A stretch of DNA of 64,000 nt from Actimicrobium sp035984655 (GTDB lineage Bacteria > Pseudomonadota > Gammaproteobacteria > Burkholderiales > Burkholderiaceae_D). Every line of letters starts with the position of its first letter. The stretch's first letter is position 1. The notes under the pieces were generated by a model that made no database searches, was not told the origin of the DNA, and saw only the letters and a program-made list of their open reading frames with translations. The DNA lies in NCBI RefSeq assembly GCF_035984655.1, contig NZ_JAXCHT010000001.1:1-64000 (forward strand). Direction: 5' to 3'. The translations under genes and the position numbers were made by a program. This document shows, in pieces, positions 26,901-34,199 of the stretch.

Positions 26901-27555
26901 TATCGGTCACGCATTTCATGGACACCCACAAGCCGGTGTAACGGCTCATCGCCCAGCCATGCAGACCGTAATCGAGATATTCCTGCACCGACGACGGATA
27001 CAGCACCGGGATCCCGCAGGCATTGAGGATGTGTTCGCTCTGATGCGCGGTGGTCGAGGATTTGGCCGCATGATCGTCCCCTGCCAGCACCAGCACACCA
27101 CCGTGCTTCGAGGTACCGGCCATGTTGGCATGCTTGAACACGTCGCCGCAGCGATCAACGCCCGGCCCCTTTCCGTACCACATGCCGAACACGCCGTCGT
27201 ACTGCGCGCCCGGAAACAGATTGACCTGCTGCGTGCCCCAGACACTGGTCGCGGCGAGGTCTTCGTTCATGCCCGGATGGAATTTCACGTGGTGCGCGTC
27301 GAGATGCTTCTTGGCCTTGGCGGCGGTCATGTCGACGCTGCCCAGCGGCGAACCGCGGTAGCCGGTGATAAAGCCGGCGGTATTGAGGCCGGCGCGCACA
27401 TCGCGCTGGCGCTGCAACATCGGCAACCGGATCATCGCCTGTGTGCCGGTGATGAACGCGCGTCCGCGCTCCAGCGTGTATTTGTCGTCGAGTGAAATGG
27501 CGCCGGACGGCTGTTCGGGTGCCAGCGACTGATCTGGTTTCAGGGGTGCGTTCAT
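23956..27555 (-). CDS. Indolepyruvate ferredoxin oxidoreductase, fused alpha-beta type
   Basis: A 1199-residue thiamine-diphosphate enzyme that oxidatively decarboxylates aryl-pyruvates to aryl-acetyl-CoA. The N-terminal IorA-like part includes FITGYRGSPLG and AGDDHAAKSS. A ferredoxin-type cluster sits at Cys666, 669, 672 and 678 (CEGCGDCSVQSNC), with more Cys in SSCNKDFSCVTGFC. A C-terminal IorB-like gamma domain starts near GILVAGIGGTGVVTVGQ. Fusion of both subunits is usual in proteobacteria. The ATG at 27555 has a GGAGAC ribosome-binding site; the frame continues 25 codons upstream without support. It neighbours phhA and hppD, fitting phenylalanine/tyrosine catabolism. Confidence 0.93.
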   Translation of the reverse strand: MNAPLKPDQSLAPEQPSGAISLDDKYTLERGRAFITGTQAMIRLPMLQRQRDVRAGLNTAGFITGYRGSPLGSVDMTAAKAKKHLDAHHVKFHPGMNEDLAATSVWGTQQVNLFPGAQYDGVFGMWYGKGPGVDRCGDVFKHANMAGTSKHGGVLVLAGDDHAAKSSTTAHQSEHILNACGIPVLYPSSVQEYLDYGLHGWAMSRYTGLWVSMKCVTDIVESGASVDLDPERVQIVIPTDLDLPADGLNIRWPDAVLDQEARMNNFKWYAALAYARANKLNKIIWDSPHARIGIVTAGKSYLDTRQALADLGIDETVARDIGIRLFKVGMTWPLEAQGVREFAQGLEEILVVEEKRQVIEYQLKEELYNWRDDVRPRVVGKFDDTGEWSMTPGKGHGDWLLPATYELNPAQIARAIATRISKYFAGHPVEQRVKERIAYLEAKESILKVATKADPAKDRIPHFCSGCPHNTSTKVPEGSRALAGIGCHYMVLWMDRETSTFTHMGAEGTTWIGHAPFTSEQHVFTNLGDGTYYHSGLLAIRASVAAKVNMTYKILYNDAVAMTGGQTVDGPIDPAMISRQIAAEGVTPIIVVTDEPDKYPAGYPWAEGVTVRHRSELDAVQRELRECKGISAMIYDQTCASEKRRRRKRNEYPDPAKRAVINEAVCEGCGDCSVQSNCLSVEPLETEFGRKRQINQSSCNKDFSCVTGFCPSFVTVEGGKLKKPKKVAAADPKVPAMVLPHPLLPTTATPYGILVAGIGGTGVVTVGQILAMAAHVEGKGCSVLDMSGLAQKGGPVMSHVRLADSPDDIHSTRVGTGASDLVIGCDVIVAASRDALSRMGEGRTFAAINSTSTPTAAFVKNPDWQYPGAAAEAELRTACGAERVDFIDAGKIATALMGDNIATNMFMLGYAWQKGWVPLTEAALMKAIELNGVSIDFNKQSFVWGRTAAHDLAAVEKIARVGDSPAQIIEFKRAPNLEDVIARRVAFLTDYQNAGYALQYREFVEQVRRAETAVADAAKPLRLTEAVAKYLFKVMAYKDEYEVARLYTNRAFSDKIAGMFEGDYKIKFHLAPPLLAKKDAKGHLIKQEFGGWMMKAFAVLAKFKGLRGTPLDVFGYTDERKMERNLIVTYRQTIATLLPTLTPDNLAAVTAIASIPEDIRGYGHVKERHFAAAKAKEQALLAGLHAPVITELARGKHAA

Positions 27556-27690
27556 GCTTGTCTCCGTGCCAAAAATTGTATTCTTGGGTGGTGCGGTGGA
27601 TGCGTTATCGTCGCATTCGATTGGGGTCATGGAACACCAGCGCGCTTCGTGGGCACACGGGTTTCCGTCAGGGCATTTTACACGTTCGCG

Positions 27691-28575
27691 TTACAGCGGC
27701 AGATCCGTTTCACCGGCCAGCAAGGCATTCGCCGGCAGGGCATCGACGCTGTGCAGACGGGCGTAGATTGGCGTGAAGTCCGGCGCGGTATCGGTGAACA
27801 GTTGTTCAAAGCTGTCGATGACGAAATAGGTTTCCTGATACGAGTCGATCTTGTAGCGGGTGCGCATGACGCGTTCGACATTGAATGGGAGCCGATGCGG
27901 TTCGGGGCTGGTCAGGCAATGGACGATTTCTCCGCCCGACGACAGGATGCCGGCGCCATAGGCGCGCAGTCCCTGCGGCGTATGCATCAGGCCGAATTCG
28001 ACGGTGTACCAGTACAGCCGTCCCAGCTCGGTCAAGCCATCGAGCGTCATGGCTTTCAGCCCGCCCTTGCCATACTCCTGCATGTGGTTGGCAAAGATCG
28101 GGTTGAACAACAGCGGCACATGACCAAAGAAATCATGAAAGATATCCGGCTCGACGATGTAGTCGAACTCTTCCGGCTCGCGCAACCAGACCGTGACCGG
28201 AAAACGGCAATTGGCCAGATGCTCGAAGAACGTCAGGTCAGGGACCAGCCCCGGTACCGCGACCAGGGTCCAGCCGGTGGCTTGCACCAGTTGCGCCGAG
28301 ATCTTCTCCAGATCGGGAATCCCGCGCGAGGCATCCATTTTTTTCAGGCTGTCGATGAACACCTCGCAGGCCAGGCCGGGCAGCAGGCGGGCCTGCCGCT
28401 CGTACAGGCGCCGCCACAATTCATGCTGCGCGTCGGTGTAGCCGTCCCACTGCTGCTTGACGACATACTGCGCATCGGCACGCGAATAGTCGCCGCGCAG
28501 TTTGCCACCGCTGGATTTCTCTTCCAGCGTTTTCAGAAATTCAGCTTGTCCGGCCGGACTTTCCATCGCGCCCAT
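27691..28575 (-). CDS. phhA: Phenylalanine 4-monooxygenase
   Basis: A 294-residue iron and pterin-dependent hydroxylase converting phenylalanine to tyrosine. Iron ligands are His147 and His152 (HDFFGHVPLL) and Glu193 (YTVEFGL). The length matches bacterial single-domain enzymes. The ATG overlaps the hppD stop by one base; a GTG one codon before and an ATG at 28566 are alternatives. No pterin-4a-carbinolamine dehydratase gene is adjacent. Confidence 0.95.
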   Translation of the reverse strand: MGAMESPAGQAEFLKTLEEKSSGGKLRGDYSRADAQYVVKQQWDGYTDAQHELWRRLYERQARLLPGLACEVFIDSLKKMDASRGIPDLEKISAQLVQATGWTLVAVPGLVPDLTFFEHLANCRFPVTVWLREPEEFDYIVEPDIFHDFFGHVPLLFNPIFANHMQEYGKGGLKAMTLDGLTELGRLYWYTVEFGLMHTPQGLRAYGAGILSSGGEIVHCLTSPEPHRLPFNVERVMRTRYKIDSYQETYFVIDSFEQLFTDTAPDFTPIYARLHSVDALPANALLAGETDLPL

Positions 28576-29696
28576 CACAGCACCGCCCTGTCGTCCTTCA
28601 GCACGCCACGGCGGATCTGGTCGAGCTCGATCGACTCGAACAGGGCACGGAAGTTACCCTCGCCGAAGCCCTGGTCGCCCTTGCGCTGAATGATTTCGAA
28701 GAAGATCGGGCCGATCACAGTCTGCGTGAAAATCTGCAGCAGCAACTCGCGTTCGGTCGCGCTGCTGGTGCCATCTACCAGAATGTTCAGGCGGCGCAGT
28801 TCATCGACGTTTTCGCCATGGCCAGGCAAGCGGCGGTCGATCAGATCGTAATACGTGGCGATGGTGCTCTGGAACGCCACCGTGGCTTTCATGCGTTCGA
28901 TCGTGCCGTAGATATCGTCGGTACCGAGCGCGATGTGTTGGATGCCTTCGCCGTGATACAGGTCCAGGTATTCGGCGATCTGCGATTTGTCGTCCGACGA
29001 TTCGTTGATCGGGATGCGAATCTTGCCGCACGGCGAAGTCATCGCCTTCGATTTCAGGCCGGTGAGTTTGCCTTCGATGTCGAAATAGCGCACTTCGCGG
29101 AAACCGAACAGGTTCTCGTAGAATTCGGCCCATTCCTTCATGCGGCCGCGATGCACGTTGTGGGTCAGGTGATCAATGTACGTCAAGCCGTTGCCGACCG
29201 GATTGGCGACCGCGCCGGGGATGGCAATGAAGTCGACATCGTAAATACTGATGTCGCCAATGGCGCCAGGTTGCACACCTTTGGCGGCGGATTTTCCGCG
29301 CCAGCGATCGACAAAATAAATCAGCGAATCACCGATCCCCTTGATCGCAGGGATGTTCAATTCCATCGGTCCGGTCTTGTTATCGAACCCCCAGGCACCC
29401 AGCTCCAGCGCGCGTTTGTAGGCAAAGGCGGCATCATCGACGCGGAAGGCAATCGCGCAAATCGATGGACCATGCTGGCGCGCAAAGCGCTGTGCAAAGG
29501 AATCCTGCTCGCCATTGATGATGAAGTTGATTTCGCCTTGCCGGTACAGCGTGACATCCTTGTGGCGGTGGCGCGCGATGGCCGAAAAACCCATTTGCTC
29601 GAACAGCGCGCCCAGCGCTTGCGGATCGGGCGCAGCGTACTCGATGAATTCGAAGCCGTCGGTGCCCATCGGGTTATCCCAAGGTTGGAAGTCCAT
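28575..29696 (-). CDS. hppD: 4-hydroxyphenylpyruvate dioxygenase
   Basis: A 373-residue non-haem iron dioxygenase that converts 4-hydroxyphenylpyruvate to homogentisate. Iron ligands are His176 (TYIDHLTHNV), His254 (GIQHIALGT) and Glu334 (FFEIIQRKG). The ATG at 29696 follows AGGAGACAGC; an upstream in-frame extension lacks family similarity. It is co-transcribed with phhA (one-base overlap) and divergent from an Lrp/AsnC regulator. Confidence 0.96.
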   Translation of the reverse strand: MDFQPWDNPMGTDGFEFIEYAAPDPQALGALFEQMGFSAIARHRHKDVTLYRQGEINFIINGEQDSFAQRFARQHGPSICAIAFRVDDAAFAYKRALELGAWGFDNKTGPMELNIPAIKGIGDSLIYFVDRWRGKSAAKGVQPGAIGDISIYDVDFIAIPGAVANPVGNGLTYIDHLTHNVHRGRMKEWAEFYENLFGFREVRYFDIEGKLTGLKSKAMTSPCGKIRIPINESSDDKSQIAEYLDLYHGEGIQHIALGTDDIYGTIERMKATVAFQSTIATYYDLIDRRLPGHGENVDELRRLNILVDGTSSATERELLLQIFTQTVIGPIFFEIIQRKGDQGFGEGNFRALFESIELDQIRRGVLKDDRAVL

Positions 29697-29752
29697 GCTG
29701 TCTCCTGTCGGTAAATTATCGAGAGAGTATAGGCGTGAGCAGGCCGCAGAAA

Positions 29753-29798
29753 ATTGCAAATAAATCCCTATCCTCACGCAATACAGCAATAAGATTGC
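29753..29798. promoter_or_regulatory. Candidate Lrp/AsnC operator between hppD and its regulator
   Basis: Four ATTGC/GCAAT half-sites occur at 29753 (ATTGC), 29778 (GCAAT), 29786 (GCAAT) and 29794 (ATTGC). The last two form the inverted repeat GCAAT-AAG-ATTGC. Multiple phased half-sites are typical of Lrp-family binding; the match to this regulator is inferred from position. Confidence 0.45.
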
Positions 29799-29824
29799 GG
29801 GAACCGCGAACGAAAAGGTGATTT

Positions 29825-30310
29825 ATGCCGAAAATTGAACTGGACAAGACCGATCGCAAGATCCTCGCCATTTTGCAGACCGATGGACGCCTGTCGAATC
29901 AGGAGGTAGCCGAGCGGGTCAGCCTGTCCCCATCGCCGTGTTTGCGACGCATCAAGCGACTGGAAGACGCCGGCGTGATTCGACAGTACGTGGCCTTGCT
30001 CGCCCCCGAAAAAATCGGCCTTGGCCTGCTGGCGTATGTGAATGTGCGGCTGGAAAAACATGGCGACGCGCCGGGATCGAAATCACCGCGCGCCGATTTC
30101 GCCGGTTCCGTCGACCACTGGCAGGAAGTCGTGGCGTGCTACGCAATGACCGGCGAGATGGACTATTTGCTGCGCGTGCACGTCGAGGACATGGAACATT
30201 TTTCGCGCTTCATGATGGAAACGCTGTTGCGCCATCCAGCAGTGCTTGACGTAAAGTCAAGCTTTGCACTGCAACGCATCAAGGACACGACGGCATTGCC
30301 GCTGGTTTAG
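29825..30310 (+). CDS. Lrp/AsnC family transcriptional regulator
   Basis: A 161-residue regulator. The N-terminal helix-turn-helix (KTDRKILAILQTDGRLSNQEVAERV, then SPCLRRIKRLEDAGVI) is followed by a C-terminal RAM ligand-binding domain (MTGEMDYLLRVHVEDMEHFSRFMME). The gene is divergent from hppD-phhA with 128 bp between, so it likely senses an aromatic amino acid and controls those genes. Confidence 0.93.
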   Translation: MPKIELDKTDRKILAILQTDGRLSNQEVAERVSLSPSPCLRRIKRLEDAGVIRQYVALLAPEKIGLGLLAYVNVRLEKHGDAPGSKSPRADFAGSVDHWQEVVACYAMTGEMDYLLRVHVEDMEHFSRFMMETLLRHPAVLDVKSSFALQRIKDTTALPLV

Positions 30311-30313
30311 GAA

Positions 30314-31015
30314 TTATTTGAATCCGGGGAAATTGCCCAGCCATCTGACGGCGGCACGGGTGTTGGCCTTGAGCGTGTAATCGAGTTGCGCCACCTGCTC
30401 ATCGACGGCTTCGCGCATGACACTGGTTGCGCTGGCCGGGAGCAATTTAAGATACGCATCGGCTTCGCCATGGGAGCGCTCGATTTCCATGCCAGCCTTG
30501 CGCGCAATGCGCATCATGGTCTGATTGGAAGAGAGGCAGTGCATGTACAGGGTATCGACATCGGCGTTGCGACAATGCGTGGCAGCGCGTTCGAACAATT
30601 TCGTGCCTATCCCCATATTGCGGGCGCTGGAGGAAACCGATACACCGAATTCGGCCACGCGCTCCTTGTTGGTCACATCGGCATGCATCGGCAATGCGTC
30701 GCGCGACGAGAAGCCAAGATGTCCGACTGCAATCAGCTTGAGCGCGTTGTCGTAGACACCAAACAGCGTGTCGCGCGCGAAATCGATCTTCTGCACATAT
30801 TTGGTAATCAGCTCATCCGGCAGTGCGCTGCCGAAGCGCAGCAAGCGGTCACTATCGGCTAACGCGAGGAAGTGCATCAACATGCGCCGACGATCACGTT
30901 CGGACAGTTCCTTGACGCGCACGCTGGCGCGCAAGTCCTGATGTTCCTGTGAGCCTGGTGCACCAGCGTTGTTGCCGGCGTTTGAAACCGAGGGTTCGGT
31001 CGCGGTGAGATTCAT
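30314..31015 (-). CDS. GNAT family N-acetyltransferase
   Basis: A 233-residue acetyltransferase. The acetyl-CoA motif is in VSVSSSARNMGIGTKLFERAATHC, with the GNAT strand AVGHLGFS before it. The start at 31015 has an AGGAAGTGCC ribosome-binding site; the open frame upstream of it has no family features. Substrate unknown. Its stop lies 3 bp from the end of the convergent Lrp gene. Confidence 0.88.
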   Translation of the reverse strand: MNLTATEPSVSNAGNNAGAPGSQEHQDLRASVRVKELSERDRRRMLMHFLALADSDRLLRFGSALPDELITKYVQKIDFARDTLFGVYDNALKLIAVGHLGFSSRDALPMHADVTNKERVAEFGVSVSSSARNMGIGTKLFERAATHCRNADVDTLYMHCLSSNQTMMRIARKAGMEIERSHGEADAYLKLLPASATSVMREAVDEQVAQLDYTLKANTRAAVRWLGNFPGFK

Positions 31016-31187
31016 GGCACTTCCTATGAAAATAGCGGGCGCTGTTGTGCAGCGCACCAATGCATTGTAGGCCATGAATACGATCCCTGCCAGAACGCCG
31101 AATGCTATTTCGCTGCAACGCACCGCTGAAGCGTCGCAATTTCGCCACCATTGATACCGAGTGTTAAATCCACCCGAAAAACATCGC

Positions 31188-32432
31188 TTACTTTGGGTCA
31201 AAAACCTTGCTGGAACGACCATGCAGGAGCGCATCCAGGGCCGACACCCGCGCTGCGCGAATGGCATCAGGGATACGAGTCGGCTGATCCTGCAGACGCA
31301 GCGCAATCTCGCCGGCATTCACTGCCTGAACGGTGCGCAGGGCAGCGGCCAGCCAGGCGGCCTGCGGAAACGGGACAGCGTCGAAACCGGTGCGACCGCG
31401 GTGGTCGCATTCGGCCGCGCGCAGCATGTCCATGAATCGTTGCGGCTTGCGCAAGCCGTCGCAGCGTTCGATCAGATTGACGATGGTGGCTGCACGCAAT
31501 TCCAGCGCACGCCCGACATTGCCGTGCTCGCGCGCGACCATCACTGCCAGGTCGCGACAGTCATTCGGGATTTTCAGGCGCTCGGCGATCCGTTCGACCA
31601 GCTTCACGCTGCGCCCTTCGTGACCATCATGGGCGGGCCATTCGGCCGCCGGCGTGGTGCCTTTGCCGAGATCGTGCAACAGTGCCGCCAGCCGGATTGG
31701 CAGCGAAAGATCTTGCTGCGCCGCGTAATCGAGGACCATCATGACATGCACGCCGGTGTCGATTTCCGGGTGATATTTGGCAGGCTGCGGCACGCCCCAC
31801 AGACAGTCAAGCTCCGGCAGGAGGCGGGCCAACGCGCCGCAGTCGCGCAGCACAGCGAACATGCGCGAGGGTTGCGCCTCCATCAATCCGCGTGCCAGTT
31901 CCTGCCAGACCCGTTCCGGCACCAGCGCATCGACTTCACCGGCGGCCACCATGCGCTGCATCAGCGCATTGGTCTCCGGCGCCACCACAAATCCGGCAAA
32001 GCGGGCGGCGAAGCGCGCCACCCGCAGAATGCGCACCGGATCTTCCGCGAATGCCTCCGACACGTGTCGAAACAGCTTGCGCTCAAGGTCACCACGCCCA
32101 TCGAATGGATCCGTCAGCGCGCCGGACTCGTCCTGCGCAATGGCATTGATGGTCAGGTCGCGCCGCGCCAAATCCTGTTCCAGCGTCACGTCGGTGGCCG
32201 CGTGGAACACAAAGCCCTTGTAGCCCGGCGCGGTTTTGCGCTCGGTGCGGGCCAGCGCATACTCGGCGTGCGTCTGCGGATGAAGAAACACCGGAAAATC
32301 CTTGCCGACCGGCGTGAAACCCTGCGCCACCATCTCATCGGGCGTGGCTCCGACCACTACATAATCGCGATCCTTGACCGGCAATCCCAGCAACGCATCA
32401 CGCACCGCGCCACCGACCGTATAAATCCTCAT
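31188..32432 (-). CDS. cca: Multifunctional CCA tRNA nucleotidyltransferase
   Basis: A 414-residue enzyme that adds or repairs the CCA end of tRNA. The class II nucleotidyltransferase signature GGAVRDALLG (7-16) and the catalytic pair Asp21/Asp23 (KDRDYVV) are present, as is RRDLTINAIA. A C-terminal HD domain (IRLAALLHDLGKG) is the phosphohydrolase found in gamma- and betaproteobacterial enzymes. ATG 32432 was chosen; a GTG two codons upstream is possible. It follows the GST gene by 9 bp. Confidence 0.95.
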   Translation of the reverse strand: MRIYTVGGAVRDALLGLPVKDRDYVVVGATPDEMVAQGFTPVGKDFPVFLHPQTHAEYALARTERKTAPGYKGFVFHAATDVTLEQDLARRDLTINAIAQDESGALTDPFDGRGDLERKLFRHVSEAFAEDPVRILRVARFAARFAGFVVAPETNALMQRMVAAGEVDALVPERVWQELARGLMEAQPSRMFAVLRDCGALARLLPELDCLWGVPQPAKYHPEIDTGVHVMMVLDYAAQQDLSLPIRLAALLHDLGKGTTPAAEWPAHDGHEGRSVKLVERIAERLKIPNDCRDLAVMVAREHGNVGRALELRAATIVNLIERCDGLRKPQRFMDMLRAAECDHRGRTGFDAVPFPQAAWLAAALRTVQAVNAGEIALRLQDQPTRIPDAIRAARVSALDALLHGRSSKVFDPK

Positions 32433-32441
32433 GGTCACTGT

Positions 32442-33167
32442 TCAGCGCGCCGGAGGGTCCGGGTAGACGTCATATCTTTCAACCCGCTCCGGCTCGGCAA
32501 TCGCCTCGCTGATCCATTGCGCTACGGCCGGATGCGCGGTGACGCGTTCCACATACGCCTGCAACGCCGGCGCCAGCGATACGCCATAGGTCTGCATGCG
32601 CGTGACCACCGGCGCGAAGTACGCATCGGCGATGGAAAATTCGCCGAACAAAAATTGATGATGGCCAAAATGGGCCAGGCAGGTTTCCCAGATTTCGCTG
32701 ATGCGGCCGATATCGCTCTGGGCTTCGACGGTATGTCCCTTGCCCCGAAAATCTGCACCGATATTCATCCACATCGCACTGCGCATGCCGGTGAAGCCGG
32801 AGTGCATCTCGGCGCAAATGCAGCGTGCCATCGCCCGCGCCGCGACATCGCTGGGCCACATCGATTTTTCGGGAAACTGTTCGGCCAGATATTCGCAAAT
32901 CGCCAGCGAATCCCACACCGCGATCTCGCCGGCCAGCAGCACCGGCACGCGTCCGGCCGCCGAATACATCGAAATCTGCAGCGAGGTGTCATCGCGGCCA
33001 AGCCCGATCCGAATCTCCTTGAAGGCGATCCCAAAGGCTTTCAGTACCAGCCACGGCCGCATCGACCAGGAGGAATAGCGTTTATTGGCAATGACCAGCG
33101 TCAGCGGCGTCTTGCCGGCATCTTCCAGCGTTTGCGACAAGGTCGGGTCAAGTTCGGTGGCTTGCAT
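32442..33167 (-). CDS. Glutathione S-transferase family protein
   Basis: A 241-residue protein with a thioredoxin-like N-terminal domain (LTLVIANKRYSSWSMRPWLVLKA, Ser in place of Cys at the start of the helix) and GRVPVLL with WDSLAICEYLAE for glutathione binding. A helical C-terminal domain follows, including FGEFSIADAYFAPVV. Substrate unknown. The cca gene begins 9 bp downstream of its stop. Confidence 0.92.
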   Translation of the reverse strand: MQATELDPTLSQTLEDAGKTPLTLVIANKRYSSWSMRPWLVLKAFGIAFKEIRIGLGRDDTSLQISMYSAAGRVPVLLAGEIAVWDSLAICEYLAEQFPEKSMWPSDVAARAMARCICAEMHSGFTGMRSAMWMNIGADFRGKGHTVEAQSDIGRISEIWETCLAHFGHHQFLFGEFSIADAYFAPVVTRMQTYGVSLAPALQAYVERVTAHPAVAQWISEAIAEPERVERYDVYPDPPAR

Positions 33168-33200
33168 GGTGGTTCCGCTCCGGGTTAAATAGGCAGGACT

Positions 33201-34199
33201 TCAGCGTTTGGCTCTGACGCGGTACTGGTCAAAATGACTGCCTCTGTCGGCCGTCGCCAGGTACTGCGGTGCGATGATTTCCAGCGCGGTGGGCGTCACG
33301 CCCAGTTCCGGCGACATCGGCCCGCTGGCGATATTGTCGCGCTTCATCGAATCAAGATTATCGCGACTCATGACCGGTCCGCCGGGGGCAAATTCCAGCA
33401 TCAGCGCCTGCAGGCGCGCCAACGGTTCCGGCAAGCCAATGACCGGACGCGCATGACCGGCGTATTGCCCGGCCAGCCTGACCAGATCACGCAAGCGATA
33501 GACGCGCGGCCCGGCCAGTTCGTAGGTCTTCCCGACCGTCTCCTGATTGTCCAGCGCATTGACGAACGCCTGCGCCACATCGCCGACATACACCGGCTGA
33601 AAGCGGGCATCCGCGCCGCCCAGCGGCAACAGCGGAAACCAGCGTTGCAGGCGCGCGAACATGTTCAGGAATGCGTCGCCTTCGCCAAACACCACCGATG
33701 GCCGAAACACGGTGACCGCCAGGGTGCCGGTCGACAGCGCCGCAGCCTCGCCGGCGGCCTTCGAACGCAGATACATTGACGGCGCATCGGCGCTCGCGCC
33801 CAGCGCGCTCATGTGCAGATAGCGATCTGCCCCGAAGGCAACGCATGCCGCCACTACCCGTTTCGGCAAATCGACATGGGCTCGCGCAAAATCCGGCCCG
33901 TACGGGGCATCACCTTCGGCCGGGCGCGAATGCAACACGCCGACCAGATTGATCACGGCGTCGGCGCGTCGCACCAGCGTGGCCAGGTCGGCATCGTCAT
34001 GGATATCGGCGACGGCGATATCAACGGTCGGCAACATCGCGAGATGTCGGGCCCGCTGGTAACGCCGCGTCGGCACGATAACCCGATGTCCTTGCGCAAC
34101 CAGTTGCGCAATGATTCGGGAGCCAATAAAACCGGTACCGCCAAGTACCAGCACGGTCGGGTGAGTCATGCGCATCGGGGTCAAGTCAGTCCTCGTCAT
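33201..34199 (-). CDS. NAD(P)-binding extended SDR, NDUFA9-like
   Basis: A 332-residue atypical SDR with the nucleotide-binding motif VLVLGGTGFIGSRI near the N-terminus, like the complex I NDUFA9-related proteins common in betaproteobacteria. The Tyr-x-x-x-Lys segment is not obvious, as in that group. The ATG overlaps the slt stop by one base (TGATG), implying coupling. Possible roles include quinone or complex I biology or sugar metabolism; none can be proved here. Confidence 0.87.
   Translation of the reverse strand: MTRTDLTPMRMTHPTVLVLGGTGFIGSRIIAQLVAQGHRVIVPTRRYQRARHLAMLPTVDIAVADIHDDADLATLVRRADAVINLVGVLHSRPAEGDAPYGPDFARAHVDLPKRVVAACVAFGADRYLHMSALGASADAPSMYLRSKAAGEAAALSTGTLAVTVFRPSVVFGEGDAFLNMFARLQRWFPLLPLGGADARFQPVYVGDVAQAFVNALDNQETVGKTYELAGPRVYRLRDLVRLAGQYAGHARPVIGLPEPLARLQALMLEFAPGGPVMSRDNLDSMKRDNIASGPMSPELGVTPTALEIIAPQYLATADRGSHFDQYRVRAKR

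Noticed and set aside
31161..33188. 675-codon plus-strand open frame opposite cca and the GST gene
   Set aside because: No domain signature, and the minus strand carries the CCA nucleotidyltransferase signature and HD domain.
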